Source: Ruficoccus amylovorans
GTDB taxonomy: Bacteria > Verrucomicrobiota > Verrucomicrobiia > Opitutales > Cerasicoccaceae
DNA length: 64,000 nt
Direction: 5' to 3'
Assembly: GCF_014230085.1 (NCBI RefSeq)
Contig: NZ_JACHVB010000060.1
Coordinates: 1-64,000 of the forward strand
Position 1 is the first letter of the stretch; the number at the start of each line of letters is the position of its first letter. Both the position numbers and the translations under genes were made by a program. Positions 26,240-33,563 of the stretch are shown one piece after another. The notes beneath the pieces are model-generated. The model did not search any database and was not told the DNA's origin. It saw nothing but the letters and a program-made list of their open reading frames with translations.

Positions 26240-26366
26240 CCCCTATCCTTTCCGTCAGAAGCAACCATGCTGATGGCCGGGCATATGGCTGCTCTCTCCT
26301 GTAAGGCTTCATGGAAAAGGTGACTATTCATAAAAGGCTCGGGGCTTAGAATTTCGAGGCAGGCGC

Positions 26367-28304
26367 TCACGGTTGGTGAGGGGCAATTTCCACCGCGTAG
26401 GTATGGGTGAGCGCTCGCTTGCCGGGACGGGGGCTGTCGAAATTACCGCTAAAGACCAGCCATTTACCGTCGGGCGTAAAGGTGGCGTTCGGCTCGACAC
26501 CGGTCACCTTGTCGTAGTCGTGATCGCGCATATCAACAAGCCGCTCGGACTTCAGGTAACCCGCCCGGATCAGAGGATCTTCCGGCGAATCGAACGAATC
26601 CATCTGCGAAAGGACGGGCCGAAACAGATATATCCACTGGCCGTTACCACCGGGGACGGGCGTGCCGTCCATCTGCGTGGCCGCAACGCTCCGCTGATTC
26701 CCGCCGTCGCCGGAGAAGACGCTACCGTCGGGCGAAACGTTGTAATGGACGGACCACTCCTCGCGTTCGTGATTATACCAGGTGCGTTCTCCTGTCTCCA
26801 GATCCACGCTGGCGAGCCAGAACACGCCGCTAATGGGCGTTTGCAGATCGTACCAGACGGTCTTTCCGTCGGGGCTGAAGAACTCGTGCCCGGCGATTTC
26901 CCCGTGCATGATTCTCTTGTGCAGGTTTTGGGCGGGGCTGCCGTCGGCGCGGAGCGTCCAGATGCGATCGACATAGTGCCAAGGCCCCTCATGGCAAAAG
27001 AGTATCCGCTTCGGGTCCGTCGGTGACGCTTGCAAGTGGTTGGTCCAGTCGTTCTCGCGGTGAATGACCCGCACCTCGCCCGTCTTCACATCGAGCGCAT
27101 AGATGAGCTTGGGGGTTCCGGCCGCCCAGTTTTTATAAAAACTGCCCGTGCCGGCCCCTCCCGTCGGTGGGTGCCGGGGCACCGTTTCACCATCAGGGTC
27201 GGACTTGACACCGAAAACCAGGGTCTCGTCACAGTTGAGAGCGACCTGCCGGGAGCGGGCTTCGGGTGGTATGCGCACCACTTCGCGCACCGCCTTGGTG
27301 TCGATATTTGCAGCGAGAATGCGGTCGTCTAAATTGATATACGCCTCCCGCGTCTTCCAGGCTGTGGCAAAGCTCTTACCGCCGGGGTAGATCAACTCGC
27401 TCGTGGGCGGGGAAACACCCAAGGTGGAAATGTCCACCGCGACAACGCCCTGCGGCGTATTGATGATAACCTTGTCGCCCTCGGGTGTATAAGCTCGCTG
27501 GTGAAAGTACAGGCTCTCGCCTCCGGTATCCGGGGACAGGCGAATGATGCGATGCCCGGTTTCCGGGTCGATCCAGTCGGAGCGCAGCGGCTCGACCTCT
27601 GGCAGCGCAACCGGAACCGGTTGCATACGCGCGGATGTGGGATGAATTGGCATGGCAAGCAGGCGGATATAGTCTATTTCGAAATTGCGCTCGATATTGT
27701 CACCCACCGGATCAATGCGGATTTCGCTGATGTTGCCGTCCCGGAGGCTCGGGGCGTCCTCGAACGTGACAGTATAAAGCTGCGCATATCCTGGCCCGTC
27801 AGGTTTGAGCGTCGAGTGGAAGCGGTCATTCGCCCAGGCACCCTTGCCGTTCCAGGTGCCGTCCCGGAGATGCCCGCTGGCGTTTTCGCTGCTTCCATTG
27901 AAAGTGACGACGGTCCCGGCGCTATCGAAGGGAGCCGGCTGCATCTCCCCGCTGCCGTCAGGGGCAAGCTGGCGAAACCGCACCTGCATGGAATCCCAAC
28001 GATACCCGGCGGTAAGCGGCACCTCAGTCCGAAGAAAAAGACGGGGATCCGTGGAGACCAAGCCCGGGGAAGTCAACCAACCGGAATCTATCCGGACCAG
28101 CCCGGACATCCCGGTACTCATCCAGTCGCCCAAGTCCGCGTCATCCTGAAATTCCCAGGCACTTGACTGAGCAGCCACCAGATTGGTCGAAACCACCCCA
28201 CCACAATAGACGGAAAGGCTGGCGCACAGGCAAATGGCCAACCACCGGCTGCGGACAAGGGGATGAACCCGATTCGTGTAAACATCAATGTGTTTATTTA
28301 TCAT
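26367..28304 (-). CDS. Oligogalacturonate lyase-like protein (PL22) with N-terminal beta-sandwich
   Basis: A 645-residue exported protein (signal peptide LAICLCASLSVYCGGVV). Residues ~45-205 form a beta-sandwich (WEFQDDADLGDWMSTG ... EIDYIRL); residues ~225-640 are a propeller with strong PL22 signatures: LYFHQRAYTPEGDKVI, QASPTDPKRILFCHEGPWHY, MHGEIAGHEFFSPDG and VDRIWTLRADG. His residues in FCHEGPWH and AGHEFF are those expected to bind the metal in this family. It should cleave (unsaturated) oligogalacturonates. First gene of the leftward block below; 5' neighbour of a 600-base gap. Confidence 0.85.
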   Translation of the reverse strand: MINKHIDVYTNRVHPLVRSRWLAICLCASLSVYCGGVVSTNLVAAQSSAWEFQDDADLGDWMSTGMSGLVRIDSGWLTSPGLVSTDPRLFLRTEVPLTAGYRWDSMQVRFRQLAPDGSGEMQPAPFDSAGTVVTFNGSSENASGHLRDGTWNGKGAWANDRFHSTLKPDGPGYAQLYTVTFEDAPSLRDGNISEIRIDPVGDNIERNFEIDYIRLLAMPIHPTSARMQPVPVALPEVEPLRSDWIDPETGHRIIRLSPDTGGESLYFHQRAYTPEGDKVIINTPQGVVAVDISTLGVSPPTSELIYPGGKSFATAWKTREAYINLDDRILAANIDTKAVREVVRIPPEARSRQVALNCDETLVFGVKSDPDGETVPRHPPTGGAGTGSFYKNWAAGTPKLIYALDVKTGEVRVIHRENDWTNHLQASPTDPKRILFCHEGPWHYVDRIWTLRADGSPAQNLHKRIMHGEIAGHEFFSPDGKTVWYDLQTPISGVFWLASVDLETGERTWYNHEREEWSVHYNVSPDGSVFSGDGGNQRSVAATQMDGTPVPGGNGQWIYLFRPVLSQMDSFDSPEDPLIRAGYLKSERLVDMRDHDYDKVTGVEPNATFTPDGKWLVFSGNFDSPRPGKRALTHTYAVEIAPHQP

Positions 28305-28902
28305 GGGTTAGCCAAAGCTTGATGCGCAGGGGTATACTATGAAGGGGAGGTGCGATTGACCGGCGGGGTTAAAATCCAAACGAACCGGTGTTCTCACAAA
28401 GACGTTTAAGATGCGGACCACCGTACCAGTACAGGAGTTCGACATGGTCAAAAACGTAGAATTCCCGCCGGTGAGATGCAACGCCACTCGCAAGACGAGT
28501 ATTTAACATTTTCAAACCACCACGGATGATGATTATGCCTGCCAGCCTTGGCTGCCTTCGTCAATCTCACCGCTCCCATCAACTGTAAAAGCCCGGGCGG
28601 GCGCAGACACTTTTTCGACGGCGAGGTCTCCCCGGTTTAACTGATTCACACACACGCAATGGATGCCCGGTCCAGACATACAAGCCCCCGCCTCTTCTCT
28701 GACCACCCGATCGGCCACGTCCAGACCGCACATTGGAGGTTCGTTTTCGTTAAGCAAACGTCCCCTCTGCGGTATTGTCATTGGATTCAGGAGGATGCCA
28801 TAGTTGGCAACATCGGCATCGTATTACCTCACCGGCGCCGTGTTCGTTTCTCTTGCAGTATCTTTCGTTGGAAACCCCAACCTGTTGTTTTCCCATTTAC
28901 CC
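28305..28902. other. Intergenic region, 598 bases, no convincing gene
   Basis: Lies between the divergent PL22 gene and the pseudopilin gene, so it should carry both promoters, but no clear consensus promoter was identified. A minus-strand open frame 28533-28781 (82 codons) with several cysteines and LNRGDLAVEKVSAPARAF is of doubtful coding value and matches nothing I know; it may be a decayed remnant. Confidence 0.4.
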
Positions 28903-29619
28903 ATGAAACTCTCTTCGCATACCCCCGTCTGCGGGCGAAAGACCGCCTTTTCATTGATCGAACTACTGACCGTCATCGCCGTTGTCGGGATCCTCTCTGC
29001 CATTGTGGTTGCGATGGTCGGAGGCATCCGGGACAAGGCCACGCTCGTCAACGACTTGAGTAAGCTCAAGCAGATTCAATCGCTGGTCTCTCTGTACGCG
29101 GTGGACCACAACGGCGACCTGCCGGACGTGGACGGGCGAATAAGCAAAAGCACACTCAGGTGGCGCTGGTACGGCACCGAATACAGCCAGGGGCAGGAGA
29201 CCACCCACCGCTCCCCTCTCATGGACTACGCCAACATAAACGACGTTCACGAGTTTAACAAAATAACGATCCCCACCCGCAACCTCAGCGACGCAATGGC
29301 AGCAGGCACCGAAACGGTGAATGCGACAGAAGGTGCTTACGGCTATCCCTTCGTCGTCAATTATCTGCTGATGTCCAACACCATCGGAACCCCCTCGGGT
29401 AATTACAACCTTATCCCGAATCCGAGCCGGACCTTGTTGATGACAGGCTCCAACCCGAACACCTGGGGGCCCGGTTTCTACAAAAACCAGGGACTGAACC
29501 GGATCGGAGGCATCAACGATTCGACCGTTCCTGTCGTCTGGGCCGACGGACACACCTCCGTTGTTACGCTTACGGATATAAAGGACAATGTAAATAACTG
29601 GATATTGCTGGAGCAATAA
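28903..29619 (+). CDS. Type II pseudopilin-like protein
   Basis: From ATG 28903, 238 residues: leader KLSSHTPVCGRK, then TAFSLIELLTVIAVVGILSA with Glu at +5 (Ala replaces the usual Gly before the cleavage site Phe). The C-terminus has VPVVWADGHTSVVT, the DG-type tail, but without the H-X9 partner histidine. A frame opening at 28804 would add an implausible extra hydrophobic N-terminus. Encoded alone, divergent from PL22, directly before a degraded IS. Expected in a pseudopilus or inner membrane. Confidence 0.8.
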   Translation: MKLSSHTPVCGRKTAFSLIELLTVIAVVGILSAIVVAMVGGIRDKATLVNDLSKLKQIQSLVSLYAVDHNGDLPDVDGRISKSTLRWRWYGTEYSQGQETTHRSPLMDYANINDVHEFNKITIPTRNLSDAMAAGTETVNATEGAYGYPFVVNYLLMSNTIGTPSGNYNLIPNPSRTLLMTGSNPNTWGPGFYKNQGLNRIGGINDSTVPVVWADGHTSVVTLTDIKDNVNNWILLEQ

Positions 29620-29635
29620 ATTGTTCGGCGTCCGC

Positions 29636-29922
29636 TGACCGTGTCCACGCGAAGCCCTGCACACAAGCGCGAGTTGGTGCAAACGTTGGTGTCGCAGGGC
29701 AGATGTTCAGCGCGGGCGGCTTGCCGTCACTTTGGGTTGCACCGCAGCACGTTTGGCTACCAGGCGAGGGATGCCGCGCCTTGGTTGGTAAAGTTGCGTG
29801 GGGCTTTGCGTCGCAAGAGCAAGAGTATCCCGAGTTGGGCTACCCCAAGATCACGCGTCTGCTCAAACGTGACGGTTGGGACGTAGGCAAACGACTGGTG
29901 CAGCGTCTGCGCCAGGAGATGG
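29636..29922 (+). mobile_element. IS3-family remnant: orfB start (frameshifted, truncated)
   Basis: From GTG 29641 the frame reads STRSPAHKRELVQTLVSQG, then ACRHFGLHRSTFGYQAR; after one frameshift near 29825 it continues EYPELGYPKITRLLKRDGWD and ends at RQEMG, where integrase-derived DNA starts (29923). This is the N-terminal region of IS3-family OrfB. The 13 bases TGACCGTGTCCAC at 29636-29648 equal the IS end seen at 5784-5772 (reverse) and here also coincide with the expected orfA stop/orfB start. OrfA and the DDE domain are missing. Confidence 0.7.
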
Positions 29923-30060
29923 GTGCCCATTCTTGGGCAGCTCTATCCCGCGCTTGAGGCAGCGTTTGCGGATAGCCTGGTCTGACACCCCGAGATCATC
30001 GGCCAGACGAGACAATGGCTTTTCCCAGACCAGCACCTTAAGGTCCGAGTCGGAGGGCCA
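29923..30060 (-). pseudogene. Integrase tail remnant (helix-turn-helix domain only)
   Basis: 138 bases on the minus strand align without gaps to 3924-4061, the C-terminal helix-turn-helix of the integrase (about 93% identical by my count). The reading frame for WPSDSDLKVLVWEKP through KRGIELPKNGH is intact, but there is no start, no catalytic domain and no stop. It indicates a second, largely deleted element carrying the same type of integrase. Confidence 0.8.
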
Positions 30061-30112
30061 TACGACGCCGTGGATGATCCCTCGTCAGGTGCATTACCTG
30101 TACTGCGATATT

Positions 30113-30138
30113 AGCTTGAAAACAACGTTGCATTTCAA
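30113..30138. promoter_or_regulatory. Palindrome upstream of brnT (candidate BrnA operator)
   Basis: CTTGAAA at 30115-30121 and TTTCAAG at 30133-30139 form an inverted repeat just upstream of brnT (start 30164). A second copy (AGCTTGAAAACA...TTTCAA) lies at 30702-30726 beyond brnA. BrnA antitoxins autorepress through upstream palindromes; the downstream copy is unexplained. Confidence 0.45.
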
Positions 30139-30163
30139 GTGGGTATGACTAGAGTACCCGGCA

Positions 30164-30439
30164 ATGTTTGAATACGACCCCAACAAGAGCCAAGGCAACA
30201 AGCTCAAGCACGGCGTTGACTTTGCAGAGGCTCAAGCGTTGTGGGAAGACAGAGATGCAATTGTCGTTTCAACCTCTCATACGTCCGAACCTCGTAAGGC
30301 CCTGATTGCCCGACTGAAGGGTAAGGTGTGGATCGCGATTTTCACGATGAGAGGCCGAAAAATCCGCATTATCTCAGTACGCCGAGCCAGAACAAACGAA
30401 GAAAGACACTATCATGAAAGCCAAGAAAATCTCAGTTGA
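30164..30439 (+). CDS. brnT: BrnT-family ribonuclease toxin
   Basis: A 91-residue protein starting MFEYDPNKSQGNKLKHGVDF, the BrnT signature (F-W-D-xxK-xxN-xxKHGV), with the later REG/RARTNEERHYHES region where conserved Arg and Glu/His are expected. BrnT toxins are RelE-fold ribonucleases that inhibit translation. It overlaps the downstream antitoxin start by 26 bases, the usual brnT-brnA order. Sits inside the decayed mobile scar, between an integrase remnant and a tRNA fragment. Confidence 0.9.
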   Translation: MFEYDPNKSQGNKLKHGVDFAEAQALWEDRDAIVVSTSHTSEPRKALIARLKGKVWIAIFTMRGRKIRIISVRRARTNEERHYHESQENLS

Positions 30440-30668
30440 GGAGTTTGACCGCCGTTTTGATGACGGAGAAGACATCAGCGAACACCTGGATTGGTCAACC
30501 GCCCGTCGCCTGCATGGAGGCAAGCGCGAAGGGGCAGGACGTAAATCCAGTGGCCGTCACCCCTATACGATTCGATTGAAACCGCAGATTCACGCAAAAT
30601 TCCAGCAACGGGCGAGGAAAAAGGGCATCAGCCTCTCGGAGTACATTGAGGAACTCGTAAAGGATTGA
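30414..30668 (+). CDS. brnA: BrnA-like antitoxin
   Basis: An 84-residue protein: KISVEEFDRRFDDGEDIS at the N-terminus (toxin-binding), a linker GGKREGAGRKSSGRHP and a C-terminal ribbon-helix-helix-like segment (KKGISLSEYIEELVK). This is the BrnA antitoxin layout; it should bind BrnT and repress the operon. Overlap with brnT implies translational coupling. Both genes look intact, so the pair is plausibly functional. Confidence 0.85.
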   Translation: MKAKKISVEEFDRRFDDGEDISEHLDWSTARRLHGGKREGAGRKSSGRHPYTIRLKPQIHAKFQQRARKKGISLSEYIEELVKD

Positions 30669-30701
30669 AGATTCAACCGGGAGTCGGTAGAAGTTAATCC
30701 A

Positions 30702-30726
30702 AGCTTGAAAACAGGGGTCGTTTCAA
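30702..30726. repeat. Second copy of the brnTA-flanking palindrome
   Basis: AGCTTGAAAACA ... TTTCAA (30702-30726) repeats the 30113-30138 site in the same orientation with a different centre. The two copies bracket the toxin-antitoxin pair, as in a cassette with direct-repeat borders or duplicated operators. Confidence 0.45.
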
Positions 30727-30811
30727 ATCGAGAATTCTAGTAAAAATATAGTAACGTCGCACTCAATCCCAGATAAATACTAACTATAATCGAGCTTCCC
30801 AAGCTTGAGAC

Positions 30812-30839
30812 GAGGGTTCGACTCCATCCGCCCGCACCA
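30812..30839 (+). other. Second tRNA 3'-end fragment (candidate attachment site)
   Basis: GAGGG, TTCGACT, CCATC, acceptor CGCCCGC, discriminator A and encoded CCA follow in exact tRNA order (T-arm has one mismatch). The preceding bases do not form an anticodon arm. The tRNA would have acceptor GCGGGCG, typical of Leu/Ser/Tyr-class genes, but the identity cannot be read. It repeats the arrangement integrase (minus) - tRNA fragment (plus) seen at 3900-5437. Confidence 0.6.
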
Positions 30840-30898
30840 CGCTTTTTAAGGTCAAAATCGCTGATTTAAAGGCACTTAAAGGTCATTTTGGGGATTTT

Positions 30899-31279
30899 TC
30901 AGAACAGTTCCTTGGTTTCTTCCGGGCTTGTGCGTCCGGCGACATCATACTCAACGGTGTTTCGCTTGCTGCGGCAACTGTCCAGATAACCCGCGTCATC
31001 CTTTCGGTCCGTTCCCAGCACCAGCTGCAATGCCTGTAGGGTGCGGTGGTGTGCCAGATACATTTCCGGGCGGTAGCCTTCTGCGTAGAGAAGGATCGTG
31101 CAGAGCTTCAAGGCCGCATTGTAGGCGATGCCGAACTGCCAGTCGGAACTGAGCCTTGCTGTTTGCGCGTCAGCCAGGTCACGCTCAACGATGGCCAATA
31201 AGTCCGCAATTTGCTGACGGTTTGTTGCATGAGGCCGCAACCACCCGTTTTTATGCCAATTTTGAGAGCTCGTCGTCAC
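30899..31279 (-). CDS. HEPN-domain protein, toxin of a broken HEPN/MNT pair
   Basis: A 126-residue all-helical protein with GTG start at 31279: NRQQIADLLAIVERDLADA, then a hydrophobic helix (AYNAALKLCTILLYAEGY) and CRSKRNTVEYD, the Arg-Lys-Arg-Asn-x-x-x-Tyr signature of HEPN proteins that pair with minimal nucleotidyltransferases. HEPN toxins of this type act on RNA or are held by AMPylation from their MNT partner (family knowledge). The start overlaps the end of a decayed MNT-like gene (31251-31680). The frame is intact, so a toxin without a working antitoxin is implied unless it is inactive. Confidence 0.7.
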   Translation of the reverse strand: MTTSSQNWHKNGWLRPHATNRQQIADLLAIVERDLADAQTARLSSDWQFGIAYNAALKLCTILLYAEGYRPEMYLAHHRTLQALQLVLGTDRKDDAGYLDSCRSKRNTVEYDVAGRTSPEETKELF

Positions 31280-31680
31280 TGTCTATAATCCACCGCTTGG
31301 GCTTGGTTGTCACCTCCGTAATGTAGGCATCCCTCGCCCGCAACTTCTCTGGATAGGACTGAAGAGAGATCGCGTTGGGGTTGATTTCCCCACCGAGCGT
31401 TGCCGACAGTGGCCGGAGGCGGGGAGCCAGCCGGTTGTTTTCAGTGCAATGCTGTGTAATTCGGGGTACAGGGGATGCTCCGGGTTTGCCCTGAAATAGA
31501 GCCGATTGCCGTCTCTTTTCTAAAGCACAAGGCCAGCCTCCCGCATGTGGGCGATTTCCCGTTGAATGGTACCAACGGCTAAATGGCTCAATCGTGCGAG
31601 GTCACGCAAGTGCAGCGACTGGCCCGTGTCCGCAAAAAGCAGCCTCCGTAACTCAGCCCTGACTTTCGGAAAAATCTGTT
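31251..31680 (-). pseudogene. Decayed nucleotidyltransferase (MNT) antitoxin with N-terminal winged helix
   Basis: The minus strand reads QIFPKVRAELRRLLF, then SLHLRDLARLSHLAVGTIQR, EIAHMREAGLVL-stop-KRDGNRLYFRANPEHP, a winged-helix region as in MNT antitoxins, with an in-frame TAG near 31520. After IALKTTGW the catalytic nucleotidyltransferase core (GSxxxGxxxxxSDxD) is missing, and after a frameshift the C-terminal end resumes (ISLQSYPEKLRARDAYITEV, SDDELSKLA, stop at 31251). No start codon is obvious. So the antitoxin was destroyed by an internal deletion and a nonsense change. Confidence 0.7.
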
Positions 31681-31684
31681 AAAC

Positions 31685-31855
31685 TCAATCCCTCAGATAA
31701 AAGGCTGCCTGTGGATCTTTGGGAGTACGTTGATCGGGCGGGGTATCAAACTGCCCCCAAACGGGCACTGGCAGCGGGTGCGGGGCAGGTAACGGTGTAT
31801 TCATGGCCCAGCACGCGAGTGCGACGCCCAATAATGTCAGGAAGTGTACGATCAT
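31685..31855 (-). CDS. Short open frame fronted by the duplicated leader of the 1422 gene
   Basis: From ATG 31855 a 56-residue frame begins MIVHFLTLLGVALACWAMNT, nearly the same signal peptide as the protein at 1422-1973, then diverges into a Pro-rich tail with no resemblance to any family. It ends where the MNT remnant begins. Probably a non-functional truncated copy rather than a gene. Confidence 0.35.
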   Translation of the reverse strand: MIVHFLTLLGVALACWAMNTPLPAPHPLPVPVWGQFDTPPDQRTPKDPQAAFYLRD

Positions 31856-31890
31856 GTTCTGTTCAGTCAGCGTTCATGAAGGGAAGCCTA
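31787..31890 (-). repeat. Inverted copy of 1387-1490
   Basis: Read on the minus strand, 31890-31787 matches 1387-1490 at roughly 90% over ~104 bases without gaps. Similarity starts at TAG, which is the stop codon of the upstream gene in both places (PqiA-like there, SSS symporter here), runs through the intergenic leader and the signal peptide of the next gene, and then stops abruptly. Confidence 0.8.
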
Positions 31891-33447
31891 AGCCGTGTCT
31901 TCAAATTCCTTTCCGGGGCCATTCGTCTTGGGATTGGAAAAGATGGTCAACCCTTCGACGTTTTCCCGCCTTGAGCGCTGAATCAACGACAGCGCCACCG
32001 CAAAGCAGACCATGAAGCTCACCACGACCGCTGTCACCATGTAGGGGTGGATTTTAACCCCGAAGAGCGGCGGCACCACCTCCATCTGCACCAGCACCAG
32101 ATAAACATTCAGCACCAGCGCACACCAGAACGCTTTCCAGAGGATGCGGCGGTTGACGCGTGGCGCGAAGAACCCCAGCAGGAAGAACCCCGGCACGACC
32201 CCGCCGATCATCCCCAACACCCGCTGCGAGTAGTCCATGAAACTCTCCTTGGTCGAGAAGGCGAAGACAAAGCCAAGCACGAACATGATAAGCGCGGCCA
32301 GCGCAGTCATCAGGCGTGCCGTGCGCTTGTAAAAGGCGTCGCTGCGGTTCTTGAGCAGATACGGACGGATAATGTCCGAAGTCGCTACCGTGGCAAAGGC
32401 GTTGAGTCCCGCGCTGAGCGACCCCATCGCCGCCGACAGGATGCCCGCGATGACGAAGCTGTTCAGCCCGGTCGGCATGCGCGTCAGGATAAAGTGCGGC
32501 AGCACTTCGTCCGCCGACAGCCCCGCCACTGCCGGGTCCGGCACGAGCTTGTAGAAAACGAACATCGTCGTGCCGATGAAAAAGAAAAAGGCCCAGGTCG
32601 GCAGGCACAGCAACGCGCTCAGCCAACCGGCGCGGCGGGCTTCCCGCAGGTCTTTGGCCGCGAGAAAGCGCTGGATCTGTACCTGGTCGGAGGTGTACAT
32701 CGTGATCCAGCCAAAGGTGCCGATAATCATCATGCTCCAGAACGTGCGCTCGCTCACATCCCACTCAATCGCGCCGAGGCTGAACTTGTCATACTCCCCC
32801 GCTACACGGAAGACCTCCGGCAAGCCACCGGGGATGTCCAGCAGCATCACCACCAGCACAGCGAATCCCCCCAGATACAGGATAATTCCCTGCACCGCGT
32901 CCGTCCAGATAACCGCCTCAATACCGCCGAGAATGGTGTACACCGTACAAAAAGCCCCGGCCACAATAATGACCCAGGCAATCGGCACGCCCGTCATCAT
33001 GTGCAGCGGAATCGACATCAGGTAAATGACCGCCCCCAGCCGGAACCCCTGCCCGACCAGCGACATGATGGCTCCGTAGAGCCGGGCGCTTCGCCCGAAG
33101 CGGGCGTTCAGGTACTCGTAGGCCGTGGTCTTGGTCGCCTTGCTGCGGAAGAAGGGAATGATCAGCCACACCGCCAGGGCAGCCACCACCAGGATCGACA
33201 GATTCGGCGTGAACTGCCGCCAGTCCAGCACGTAGGCCGCCGCCGGCATGGCCAGGAACGTGACCGAGCTGATCATGGCGGAAATCATCGACAGGCCCAG
33301 CACCCAGGTGGGGATGTTGCGGTTGCCGATGAAGTAGCCCATCGTGGTCTTTGTGCGTCGGGAGAAAAAGACACCGATTCCCAGCATGGAGACAAAGTAC
33401 AGGACCATGATGGCCAGATTGACGGGTTCGAGCAGAAAACTGTTCAT
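31888..33447 (-). CDS. Sodium:solute symporter (SSS family)
   Basis: A 519-residue membrane protein with ~13 hydrophobic segments; RRTKTTMGYFIGNRNIPTWV (TM1-2 loop), MISAMISSVTFLAMPAAAY, and AMGSLSAGLNAFATVATSDI (Na+-site helix) are typical of SSS carriers for sugars, myo-inositol or sialic acid. It is the distal gene of a leftward unit after the LacI gene. The stop TAG lies at the border of the inverted repeat 31787-31890, hinting that its 3' flank was exchanged by recombination. Confidence 0.9.
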   Translation of the reverse strand: MNSFLLEPVNLAIMVLYFVSMLGIGVFFSRRTKTTMGYFIGNRNIPTWVLGLSMISAMISSVTFLAMPAAAYVLDWRQFTPNLSILVVAALAVWLIIPFFRSKATKTTAYEYLNARFGRSARLYGAIMSLVGQGFRLGAVIYLMSIPLHMMTGVPIAWVIIVAGAFCTVYTILGGIEAVIWTDAVQGIILYLGGFAVLVVMLLDIPGGLPEVFRVAGEYDKFSLGAIEWDVSERTFWSMMIIGTFGWITMYTSDQVQIQRFLAAKDLREARRAGWLSALLCLPTWAFFFFIGTTMFVFYKLVPDPAVAGLSADEVLPHFILTRMPTGLNSFVIAGILSAAMGSLSAGLNAFATVATSDIIRPYLLKNRSDAFYKRTARLMTALAALIMFVLGFVFAFSTKESFMDYSQRVLGMIGGVVPGFFLLGFFAPRVNRRILWKAFWCALVLNVYLVLVQMEVVPPLFGVKIHPYMVTAVVVSFMVCFAVALSLIQRSRRENVEGLTIFSNPKTNGPGKEFEDTA

Positions 33448-33563
33448 GAAAGCGGTTGGATAGAGGCTAAACGTTGGGAAGGGTTGGAAAAACTAGAAAC
33501 AAGTGTCCTCTGCCGCACAGCTCACGCTGTCGGAAAAAAGATAGATGCCGGAAACCGGAGAGG

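Noticed and set aside
28533-28781. 82-codon minus-strand gene
   Set aside because: No ribosome-binding site, no recognisable family, odd composition and location inside a divergent promoter region.
5480-29640. 24-kb inversion between the two IS3 pieces as the preferred explanation
   Set aside because: It would join orfA to orfB in the right orientation, but the 13-base direct repeat explains the 29.6-kb junction without any large rearrangement; kept only as an alternative.
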